Origin: Pictodentalium vernedei
Lineage: Eukaryota; Mollusca; Scaphopoda; Dentaliida; Dentaliidae
Assembly (NCBI GenBank): GCA_031216915.1
Contig: CM062296.1
Span: 664,393,838 to 664,457,837 of the forward strand
DNA length: 64,000 bases
Reading direction: 5' to 3'
This document shows, piece after piece, positions 56,639 to 64,000 of this stretch. Positions within the stretch are counted from its first letter, which is position 1. Each line of letters starts with the position of its first letter. The notes under the pieces were generated by a model that saw only the letters and a program-made list of their open reading frames with translations, was not told the DNA's origin and did no database searches. The position numbers were made by a program, and so were the translations under genes.

Positions 56639-58801
56639 ATGTTGCATTGGATGTTATTAATTGGTCTTTTGACTACCATCATAGATGGACATACTATTAT
56701 TAGAAACAATGTGATTTTTAAGAAAGTGAAAGAAGTAAATATGGTAACTAGTGATTGGAGTACAATGTTTGTTTATGAACTTCAGCCTTTTATACAATAT
56801 GTGCGTAGACTTGATCGAAGTATGAAATATACCGATGGTTTGTATAATGCTACAACCATAGCTTTTCGACAAACTTTTGTAGAAGTAAATGGTGAAAACT
56901 CTACTCTTGCCGTTGCATTACGATCGATCATAACGGATATACACCAGGAGATCAGATACCTAAATAATCGTGTGAAACGAGTAAAAGAGGATCTGAATGA
57001 TTACCGCAGATTACATGGCCATACAATAATCTCGTCTCGGAAGAAACGAGGTTTGTTCGACTTTGTAGGTGAAGGATTGAGTTTTCTCTTCGGAACTGTG
57101 TCCCAGTCAGATTTAGATGGGATAGCAGATAACTTAAGACGTGTTAGTACTAATCAAGCAATGATTCAACATATTCAAAAACAAAGTTTAACCTTCATTA
57201 AGATGAATCATGAAGCGATTCTGAAAAATAGAGAATTTATGTTAAACATGTCGCGCGAATTGATGTTATTTCAAGGTCGAGTAAATCAAGTAGTTCAGAA
57301 TCATGAAGATCGAATATTATATCTTGAACATTTCACTCATGCTTATCATCAGCTTGAGTTTGTAATGAGTCGATTGGAATCAATGATAATCGCCGCAGAA
57401 ATCACTCTATGGGGATTACATGATCAAATGGATATTCTAGCCGATAGGAAGTTATCACCGAAAATAGTGGATCCTTCACTATTGACCTCAGTATTAATGA
57501 GTATTAAAGTTCAATTAGATGATAAGTCAATGTTGCCGCTAGATCTGACGACAGAATTATGGCAATATTATCATTTGCTTACGACGGCTGCCATTTATGA
57601 CGACGATAAACTGGTGATCTTTATGAAGATCCCCTTACGTAATTCGAACTTGCAATTTGAAGTGTTCAAGGTGCAGGCTTTGCCTGTACCCTTTGTCAAT
57701 GAAACCAAGAACGCGTCGCGAGTCGCAAATAAATTAGTAGCAATATATACTCTTGAATTGGACATATTAATTATTAATAAAGAAAGGACGAAGTATGTCC
57801 CAGAAATAGGACATGACCAATGTGTAGATAATAATAAGTTGTTTTGTCCTTTAGTAGGTGCCGTACGAACGATACATACAACAAGTTGTATGTTAGCTTT
57901 GTTTTTAAACATGAAATTAGAAATTCCGAACTTATGTCAAACGGAAGTTCGATTGAATATCGACCTCCCGTTTAGTACTAGAATCGATGAAGGAATGTGG
58001 TACATCACGACAGATGTCCCACTACGATTCTCAATTACGTGTCCGAAACGAAGAAATCCGAAACCGAAACGGATTCTTCCGCCAATTGGAATTTTGGAAT
58101 TAAAACCGTTATGTATGGCATCGAGCGGTCAATTAATGTTACCGAGTTATTTCCATAAAAGGGATAATTCTACTTTTCGGATTGTTACAAAGACGGTGTT
58201 ACCAAATTTCTCATTGTTACAACGACAGATGTGGAAACCTGTCATAGAGAGAGTGAATATATCGACGTTTACGATACCGAAAGGAATAGAATACTTAGAT
58301 GATTTACCCATGGATGACTTAATTCATGAACTTGACTCGCTAAATTTACAAATGACAGGATCATTTGAAGTCCCTAAGTGGGCTTATGCTCTCGCGACTG
58401 TTGCATTAATAATAGGATTATATCTGCTTTGGAAGTGCTATCGAGCCGATAGACACAAACAGATATACAAATGGTTAAGAAACCGTAAAAGTAAACCGAC
58501 TTTTTCTGCTGTTGATGATAGTGAAATGTGTAATTTTGCATTTGCCTATGATGAAATCTATACTAGTATGGGACCTAGACCACAGCCTTCAGCTCCTGCT
58601 AATCCAACTGGAGCACAACAACAACAACCACAACAACCTCCTAAGAGTATTAGAGACATGATGAGAAAAGCTGTTCAAAACTTTAGACCTTCTCCTCAAC
58701 CGAATAGGAAATCAATATATCCCCGTGTACAACATGATGTGGATTCTGCCAATGTCCACATAACTATGTTTGATATAGACAAAGAAACTGAAAAACAGTA
58801 G
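56639..58801 (+). CDS. env: env: class I fusion glycoprotein, F-like
   Basis: A 720-residue open frame from ATG 56639. The signal peptide (1-19) has a MLLIGLLTTII core. A furin-type site SRKKR ends at residue 137, followed by the fusion peptide GLFDFVGEGLSFLFGT. This arrangement is known from insect errantivirus Env and baculovirus F proteins. A long helical region with heptads follows (about 160-260), then a Cys-containing domain (VDNNKLFCPL, TTSCMLAL, FSITCPKR). A transmembrane segment lies near 581-601 (YALATVALIIGLYLLWKCY). The cytoplasmic tail of about 119 residues is long for this family and carries a Gln/Pro run. Several N-glycosylation sites (NAT, NST, NMS, NAS) are visible. I chose this ATG over upstream in-frame codons because of the splice site and signal peptide. 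The frame is intact. Confidence 0.9.
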   Translation: MLHWMLLIGLLTTIIDGHTIIRNNVIFKKVKEVNMVTSDWSTMFVYELQPFIQYVRRLDRSMKYTDGLYNATTIAFRQTFVEVNGENSTLAVALRSIITDIHQEIRYLNNRVKRVKEDLNDYRRLHGHTIISSRKKRGLFDFVGEGLSFLFGTVSQSDLDGIADNLRRVSTNQAMIQHIQKQSLTFIKMNHEAILKNREFMLNMSRELMLFQGRVNQVVQNHEDRILYLEHFTHAYHQLEFVMSRLESMIIAAEITLWGLHDQMDILADRKLSPKIVDPSLLTSVLMSIKVQLDDKSMLPLDLTTELWQYYHLLTTAAIYDDDKLVIFMKIPLRNSNLQFEVFKVQALPVPFVNETKNASRVANKLVAIYTLELDILIINKERTKYVPEIGHDQCVDNNKLFCPLVGAVRTIHTTSCMLALFLNMKLEIPNLCQTEVRLNIDLPFSTRIDEGMWYITTDVPLRFSITCPKRRNPKPKRILPPIGILELKPLCMASSGQLMLPSYFHKRDNSTFRIVTKTVLPNFSLLQRQMWKPVIERVNISTFTIPKGIEYLDDLPMDDLIHELDSLNLQMTGSFEVPKWAYALATVALIIGLYLLWKCYRADRHKQIYKWLRNRKSKPTFSAVDDSEMCNFAFAYDEIYTSMGPRPQPSAPANPTGAQQQQPQQPPKSIRDMMRKAVQNFRPSPQPNRKSIYPRVQHDVDSANVHITMFDIDKETEKQ

Positions 58802-58805
58802 TTCA

Positions 58806-58828
58806 CACACTGTGTGTTTTTGTTTCAG
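58806..58828 (+). promoter_or_regulatory. 3' splice site before the acidic ORF
   Basis: CACACTGTGTGTTTTTGTTTCAG has AG at 58827-58828, 14 bases before ATG 58843. The sequence is close to consensus. Confidence 0.6.
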
Positions 58829-58842
58829 TGATCAGTGTACAA

Positions 58843-60090
58843 ATGGCAGAATCTGATTCTAGTGTTGACAGTGGGATCGATGATTTCCCTGATTACCAGA
58901 GTTATTATAATGATCGTGACAATATATATGATGATGAAACTTCAAGTACAGTTAGTACTGGAACTGACAGTAATAGTACTGTTTCACAAGAACTTTTTCA
59001 AGACACTAATTCATCTAGTATAAACGTAAATATAAGTAGCAATTCATCTGATAATTGTGTATCTGTATTGGCATCAACAGAAGCATCACCATCACCTTCT
59101 ATAGCATCTTCCGACCTTTTGTCGACCCCTCCAAGAAGTGTTCAAACTCCTACTGACTCCATTTTACTATCTACACCTGAACGACTTCAACGACTTCCAC
59201 CTTATTCGCCTACGGATACCGTGGAAACGTTAGTTCTTCCTCCAAGATTACCTGTTAGAACCCATGATGCAATTATTCATCGAGACCCCGAGAACCAAGA
59301 TGGACTCGGTGGGTTTGTTTACGATATAACAATGAGATCACATACTTCTTCCGGTATGACCACACCTACAAGTGATTCTATGCCCAGTGATTCTACCACT
59401 GTTCTGGACTCTGATGCAGCAGAGTCCGGTATCAGTGTGATACAGAACGAACTTGCACGAGCTGATCTTGAATTAGAAGTACACACCCCTCCTTTAAGTG
59501 ATGTAGAAGCAAGACAATTTACTCCATTACCTACTAATGTTGTCTCGCAGCCTATAATCGATATTCGACCGAGACCGTGGGAGTGGGCAAGGAGCGAGTT
59601 TTTCGGGACACCTCGCCCGTTGGCCTCCCCTCATGAATTTGATCGAGATATCATACGACCTAATACATATGAACAAGATTTTATGAGAGATACCGATCTC
59701 TTGAGTATTGAGGATGAATTTGGATGTCAATATTTTGATTTTGATTTGAATATACTATATATAGAGGTTGAGCGAGAGTTGATATATTATTATGACAGTG
59801 CTATCAATACTCATTTAACTTTTGCAAATAGGTCTAGATATTTAGTGATATACAATTGCCCTGATTTACAATATCCAAGAATCAACGAGCAGGGTGAGAT
59901 AAGTGAACCTCTGCGGTATTATAGTCACCGGGTGGCTACTACCAGCAGTGTACATCATCGATTTCACATGCCAAGAAATGTAGCAGAGTTTACTCCCTTC
60001 TGTGCAAGATATCGTGACTTTAGTCGTCGAAGACGAGCACGATATCATTTAGATGGCCGACCAAGGAGTTTTCAACCCTTTGTTGTCTAA
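58843..60090 (+). CDS. Acidic Ser/Thr-rich accessory protein, unknown
   Basis: 415 residues. The first half (1-200) is low-complexity and acidic, rich in Ser/Thr/Asp, with ESDSSVDSGIDDFPDY and many SP/TP dipeptides (STPPRS, STPERL, YSPTD), so it is probably disordered and phosphorylated. DSGIDD and ESGIS resemble DSG-type phosphodegrons. The second half is more ordered: PRPWEWARSEFFG (about 245), then FGCQYFDFDLNILYIEVERE, YLVIYNCPDLQYP and a basic end (RRRRARYHLDGRPR). No known family is evident. Position and splice site imply a genuine accessory gene. Possible roles (regulatory or adaptor protein) are speculation. Confidence 0.75.
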   Translation: MAESDSSVDSGIDDFPDYQSYYNDRDNIYDDETSSTVSTGTDSNSTVSQELFQDTNSSSINVNISSNSSDNCVSVLASTEASPSPSIASSDLLSTPPRSVQTPTDSILLSTPERLQRLPPYSPTDTVETLVLPPRLPVRTHDAIIHRDPENQDGLGGFVYDITMRSHTSSGMTTPTSDSMPSDSTTVLDSDAAESGISVIQNELARADLELEVHTPPLSDVEARQFTPLPTNVVSQPIIDIRPRPWEWARSEFFGTPRPLASPHEFDRDIIRPNTYEQDFMRDTDLLSIEDEFGCQYFDFDLNILYIEVERELIYYYDSAINTHLTFANRSRYLVIYNCPDLQYPRINEQGEISEPLRYYSHRVATTSSVHHRFHMPRNVAEFTPFCARYRDFSRRRRARYHLDGRPRSFQPFVV

Positions 60091-60337
60091 CGTCAATACC
60101 ACCCAGATTATGTTGGACATTTCACAGGGTCAACGTTTGACTACCGAACAGGCCCAAATACTGTGTATCGGCATTATCAGTTGCCAACACAAAATGAAAA
60201 CCTTCAGAGTGAAGATTGAGAAATGTATTATTGGAAGCAGCAACAAGCAGAAAAGTCTAATCAGACTAATATATGTATATAAGATTTTCATGAATCTGGT
60301 TTCCCAATTTATGTATAATCCTTCATTGGAAACCTGA
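60053..60337 (+). CDS. Small ORF overlapping the acidic ORF's end
   Basis: 94 codons from ATG 60053, overlapping the preceding frame by 38 bases in another frame. MADQGVFNPLLSNVNT is followed by a helical stretch (RLTTEQAQILCIGIISCQHK) and a basic tail. No family recognised. The overlap could permit reinitiation, or the frame may be accidental. Confidence 0.4.
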   Translation: MADQGVFNPLLSNVNTTQIMLDISQGQRLTTEQAQILCIGIISCQHKMKTFRVKIEKCIIGSSNKQKSLIRLIYVYKIFMNLVSQFMYNPSLET

Positions 60338-60687
60338 TACATGACGATCACGGGTCGTCTGTGTTTGTCTTGTTTACTAGTCAAAAATTTTTCCAAGAAG
60401 TTAGTAATTCTGTCCTAACAGTGTAACCAGTTATTATAAATTCGGAGTTCCTGGAGTGTATTAGATAAGTTACACACAGGACTCCAGTATCAAGGCAAAC
60501 AAATTTGAAAGTTGGTGGAAAGAGTGTTGATTGAGTGCCCCAAGTTGCAGACGAACCCAGGGGAGCGTACTATCAAGTGTACATTTTAGTGTATTATACG
60601 TAATTCTATTGTGACATACATAGTGGTTTCTTTGTTTTAAATATAGTCGTATATATTTTATTTTGTATTGATTACTTTGCTGTTGGA
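60338..60687 (+). other. Non-coding spacer in the accessory region
   Basis: GGTTTCTTTGTTTTAAATATAG (AG 60645-60646) is a plausible splice acceptor for the first RING-like gene. No frame of note. Confidence 0.4.
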
Positions 60688-61658
60688 ATGGCTTCGGTAA
60701 ATACTTTAGAATTTGAAGAATTCGCCGAGGAGCAGGCGATGTTTGATTTACATAAACGCGAAGCCTTCCAACATGCCGTACCTCCTTGTAATGATCATTG
60801 TGTGTTTTTTCCAAAGGATTTATGGAGATGTCGCCGCTTAAGGTACATTCGTATATGGGAAACAAGACATATTATAATCCTGCCAATGGCCAGACGGAGA
60901 TAATGCAACACGAACTTGCCTATCGTTTTTATCTCTCTGAGGAAAGAAAAGTAATATTTCCCCATCTTTTGTACTTTCCAGAGTTCCCAGTCGAAGTTCA
61001 ACCCCATGAGGTCACTGGTCCCGGTCCTGATGAGGTCATTCATTATCTCAATGACCCCTGTTGGAATGGCCGTTATTATGACCATCGCCAAAATAAATTG
61101 GATGCTGAACTGGACCTAATAGCCGATCCTAGCTTGGTCCGACCATTCAGGAGTCATGAGATCTTCCCTGGTAGTACATATCCTGCCAGTGAGGATGCTG
61201 ATGATTCATTTGGATTTTATCAGCACCAAATGCACCCTGCACGATTCTTTCCTCCTGGTAACGTACAGAAAACTTATGAATTGGAGAAACAACAGAAACA
61301 ATATCGCCTCCTTTGTGAAGCTGTAATCCGACACGAAGGAAGACGATTACAACGCTTTAGTTTACGCAACCAAATTATCAAATATAATGAGACGCTGGAG
61401 GTACAGACTCATTATAAGGGTCTTGGAGACCCTTGCTGTATTTGCTTAACAGAAATTTCGAAAACTTGGCAGGATTTATTTGAATGTGGCCAATGTAAAC
61501 AGCAAATCCACTACTCCTGTGGTATTGCATGGGCCAGATCAAAAGCAGGTGCTCCTGAGCAAGCTTCTTGCCCGCACTGCCGTGCACCCATGAGGTGGGG
61601 CATTGGTAACGAGCCGAAGCTTCCAGTACCAGCTGAAATGAACCCACATGAGTTTTGA
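60688..61658 (+). pseudogene. RING-like accessory protein 1, frameshifted
   Basis: Starts at ATG 60688 (MASVNTLEFEEFAEEQ) in frame 1. The frame changes near 60835 and the rest is open in frame 3 to 61658. The downstream part has HYLNDPCWNGRYYDHRQNK and LVRPFRSHE, both matched in its paralogue at 62092-62991. A C-terminal finger (61434-61580) follows with CCIC, CGQC, HYSC and CPHC: ligands C-x2-C, C-x2-C, H-x2-C, C-x2-C plus Trp after HYSCGIAW. This C4HC3 pattern is RING-like (E3 ubiquitin ligase type), though the spacing also allows PHD. An ATG at 60798 could start a shortened protein that keeps the finger, so partial function cannot be excluded. Confidence 0.8.
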
Positions 61659-62091
61659 GTTTTAATGACAGAAGTTGAGAAGGCGACCTCTACAGCTGCG
61701 CGCCGTCGGGCACTGTTGTCATCTTTGGATGTCCTTGTATAATTTTCTTATTTCACAAACAACAAAAGTATTCCAAGTAAAGTAAACGAAAAAGTTATTT
61801 TCAATCAAAATTACATAGTGACATTCTAGACGTGACTCCTAGTTTCGTCACTATCGACAACAGACTAAAAACTAACGAAGAACCGTTAACGGGGAAAGTA
61901 GAATTGTTCATACGGCACAGCTGTAGCATAGTGTAAAATAGTTTTTGTTATTTTTCTGAGTAATAGTCAGTCACATTTATTTTGTTTATTGCACTTGATA
62001 TCTAATTGTTTTGCAGTCAGTTTTCTTTTATCTTTTATAGTTGAAACAGTTTTTTTTATTAGTCATACAAGTAATATTCAATCCTTGAAAA
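61659..62091 (+). other. Spacer between RING-like genes, with splice acceptors
   Basis: CTAATTGTTTTGCAG (AG at 62014-62015) and TTTTCTTTTATCTTTTATAG (AG at 62039-62040) are good acceptors before ATG 62092. No other coding signal. Confidence 0.5.
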
Positions 62092-62991
62092 ATGGCCACT
62101 GCATTTGCATACCGTACAGTTAACCCAACTTCAGAAGATTTTCTTCCGGAGCAATTAGAGTACTGGACACAGAGATTTCGTATTCCTGTACCTATGATCT
62201 TTCACAATGGAGCTTCCGCTTTTCAGCGTAAAATCCGTATGTGGGATGTGGTACAGTTAAACGAAGTCACCGGTCACTTAGAATTGATTCGAACTCAAGT
62301 CTTGTACCGGTATTGTCTCCATACAACGAAAGTAGGACGCGAACTGGTGATGCCTCACATAGTGGTAATCGAACATGAGGCTCGATTAGCAACCCCTCGG
62401 GAGGCAGCACGATCAAGCCGTACAAGTGTCATTCGTTATTGGAATGACCAACGGTGGGACGGAACATATTATGATCAACGAATTCCTTATGAATCGGAGA
62501 ATGGGATTGATACATTCATCACATCTACTCCGGTCCGTCCATTTCGCCCTAGTGAATATAGTCAACTCTCCGTATCTGATTTACCCCGCGAATATCGAAT
62601 GATCATTGGTGAAACATTCCATCATGTGCAGGTGGAACATACCTATGAATGGGAAAATGCACAATACAGTCATCAAGTCTTGCAATCCTCGCTTGAATTG
62701 TATGCAAGCCTTAGAATCTTTCAAGCCAGACAAAATTTAGTTGATGGAGATAGAAGACAATGTGCAATATGCTTGGTGGACATTGTTGGGCCCCGTGAAG
62801 CATATCGTTGTCCGCAATGTACTCAGATAGTACATCTCTACTGTGGGTTAACTTGGATGCAACAAAAGCGAAGTTGTCCTCTGTGTCGTTTTGACCTTCT
62901 ATGGGGAACCCCCTTAAAGAAGCATAGCTTCGATTATACAGCCTTTAATTATCAGTTTTTCCCTTTCCCTACCAATGGAATAATGATATAG
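62092..62991 (+). CDS. RING-like accessory protein 2
   Basis: 299 residues, intact. The N-terminal region (1-110) is unlike known families. The block IRYWNDQRWDGTYYDQR (114-130) and VRPFRPSEY (148-156) is shared with the preceding gene, showing tandem duplication. The finger has Cys224, Cys227, Cys240, Cys243, His248, Cys251, Cys262 and Cys265 with Trp255, as in RING E3 ligases that contact E2 through that region. The ligand order is C4HC3. The C-terminal 30 residues are aromatic-rich (FDYTAFNYQFFPFP). Likely an E3-like protein acting on host or viral targets. This is inferred from the finger only. Confidence 0.85.
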   Translation: MATAFAYRTVNPTSEDFLPEQLEYWTQRFRIPVPMIFHNGASAFQRKIRMWDVVQLNEVTGHLELIRTQVLYRYCLHTTKVGRELVMPHIVVIEHEARLATPREAARSSRTSVIRYWNDQRWDGTYYDQRIPYESENGIDTFITSTPVRPFRPSEYSQLSVSDLPREYRMIIGETFHHVQVEHTYEWENAQYSHQVLQSSLELYASLRIFQARQNLVDGDRRQCAICLVDIVGPREAYRCPQCTQIVHLYCGLTWMQQKRSCPLCRFDLLWGTPLKKHSFDYTAFNYQFFPFPTNGIMI

Positions 62992-63376
62992 GAAACGTAT
63001 TATTATCATTGCTACTATCCGGTAGAGTTTATTCTTATTTAGAATTACTTAAGGAATTGAGAATGTAATGCCTTAGGAGGAAAAGGTGATTCCTGTTGTC
63101 TGGAGGCGTTCCGGTATTGTTCACATTAATAAATAATCCCTGTAGTGCATTTCTTATCCCTAAAACCGGTAGTGTCTGATCCTGGTCATGGATTCCCGTC
63201 ACAGTGTTTACCGTGATGCTGATAGCATCCTGGTCACTGCATGTGATTGGTCATCCTGATTCCATGGATCAGGTCAGCCAGTGATCCTGGTCACTGTTGA
63301 AAATTCTGGAATTCATCTGATCCAGACTCGAGCTCCGATAAAAGTTTACCGGACCTCGCGTCTTGGTTGGGAGGAT
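62992..63376 (+). other. 3' untranslated region and polypurine tract
   Basis: GGGAGGA (63369-63375) just before the 3' LTR is a short polypurine tract for plus-strand priming. Upstream, ATCCTGGTCA(C) occurs three times (63179-63188, 63227-63237, 63284-63294) and is complementary to the 3' half of the PBS. Confidence 0.6.
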
Positions 63377-64000
63377 TGTAACGAAATGCCCTCCACGGAG
63401 CGCGTCGGGTTAACCTCCGTGGGGTGCGTCGGAGTCATATGATTGCACTTGGGAGTCTTGGTTCCCGAAGTGTTAATGTGTTAATCAGAGTGGCCAAGTC
63501 CTACTTGGTAATAATTCTCTGTTGTATAAACTTTAATAAGTAAACGCTGTTTTCAGGCACAAATTATGTAATTTTATTCAAATTCCTAGTATATTTGCAT
63601 TGCATAACATCAGTGCAACTGACCCAAAAAGTACTCTGCACACTTACTAAAGAAGTGGAGCACGAGACACGAAATTAGACAATAGTCTGACCTAAAGTAA
63701 CCTTACTAAGGTGTTTTCGACAGAATTTGCAATTATGACTGGCATATTAGCTAGTAAAAGCCTAACCTATAATAACCTCATCAGAATGCTTTTGACAGAT
63801 TTTAGCATTGTATACTGACCCGACCTAACCTCAACACACCCAGTATCACTTTCAGCTCTGAGAATTGTGCAATCTAGCACGTTCGCTAGGCGGCACTGTC
63901 GGTTTTGAAATTGTACACCTACCAAATGCCAATGTCCTTTTAAATGCGAGAACGCATACTCTTAGCATAGGATACCCACAGGATGCCCTACTATCCCGGA
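63377..64000 (+). mobile_element. 3' LTR, cut by the window end
   Basis: 624 bases equal to 47669-48292 of the 5' LTR except for five transitions and one extra C (63953). The remaining about 600 bases and the target duplication lie outside. Confidence 0.95.

Noticed and set aside
47669..64000. BEL/Pao or vertebrate-type retrovirus
   Set aside because: The integrase with GPY/F motif after RNase H and the RT sequence style (AYLDDI, FLGFVIS) fit Ty3/Gypsy, and env is F-like.

Overview
This window looks like repeat-rich nuclear DNA of a marine invertebrate, most likely a lophotrochozoan such as a mollusc or brachiopod. That assignment is an inference. It rests on the tRNA-headed and 5S-headed SINEs with a shared body, a CR1/L2-like LINE with a 2A-like motif, many TTAA and hAT-like MITEs, GGAC/GAC satellite tails and sparse host coding sequence. 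Nothing bacterial is present. Almost every recognisable gene belongs to a mobile element. The only host-gene piece I can support is one terminal exon for a membrane protein (34628-34896).

Layout. 1-12 kb: fragments of SINEs, TTAA-type and hAT-type MITEs, an inverted pair of dispersed repeats and a LINE tail, then an 811-bp fold-back element (10797-11607). 11.6-15.5 kb: three tandem-repeat fields and a CRE/E-box/X-box-like cluster at 12.7 kb. 17.5-23.2 kb: a decayed CR1/L2-like LINE, split by a 2.2-kb satellite-like element. 24.2-25.8 kb: a dead Tc1 (DD34E) transposon inside another fragment of that satellite. 26-38 kb: palindromes, SINEs, MITEs, a 70-bp tandem repeat, the host exon, and a field of about 180-bp repeats (36.1-37.8 kb). 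39.3-42.8 kb: a minus-strand LINE remnant split by a second copy of the satellite-like element. 44.1-44.9 kb: an intact LINE-type ORF1p gene. 45.6-47.7 kb: an old degenerate repeat field.

The main find is the element from 47669 to past the window end. It is an env-bearing Ty3/Gypsy (errantivirus-like) LTR element, with 16.3 kb visible and about 16.9 kb expected. Its order is: 5' LTR, PBS matching tRNA-His, a leader with a splice-donor-like site, gag (coiled coil, capsid, zinc knuckle), a -1 slippery site with a predicted stem, and pol. Pol begins with a second zinc knuckle and a full macro (ADP-ribose-binding) domain ahead of protease, reverse transcriptase, RNase H and integrase. Then come a baculovirus-F-like env with a furin site and fusion peptide, an acidic Ser/Thr-rich protein, a small overlapping ORF, two paralogous proteins ending in a C4HC3 RING-like finger, and the 3' LTR. 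A macro domain plus two RING-like proteins in one retroelement suggests viral-type interference with, or use of, host ADP-ribosylation and ubiquitin signalling. That role is inference.

This copy is young but broken. The LTR parts that can be compared differ at 5 of about 623 positions plus one indel, and all five differences are CpG transitions. Gag has a frame change and an internal TGA, pol has a TAA inside RNase H, and the first RING-like gene is frameshifted. Env, the acidic protein gene and the second RING-like gene are open.
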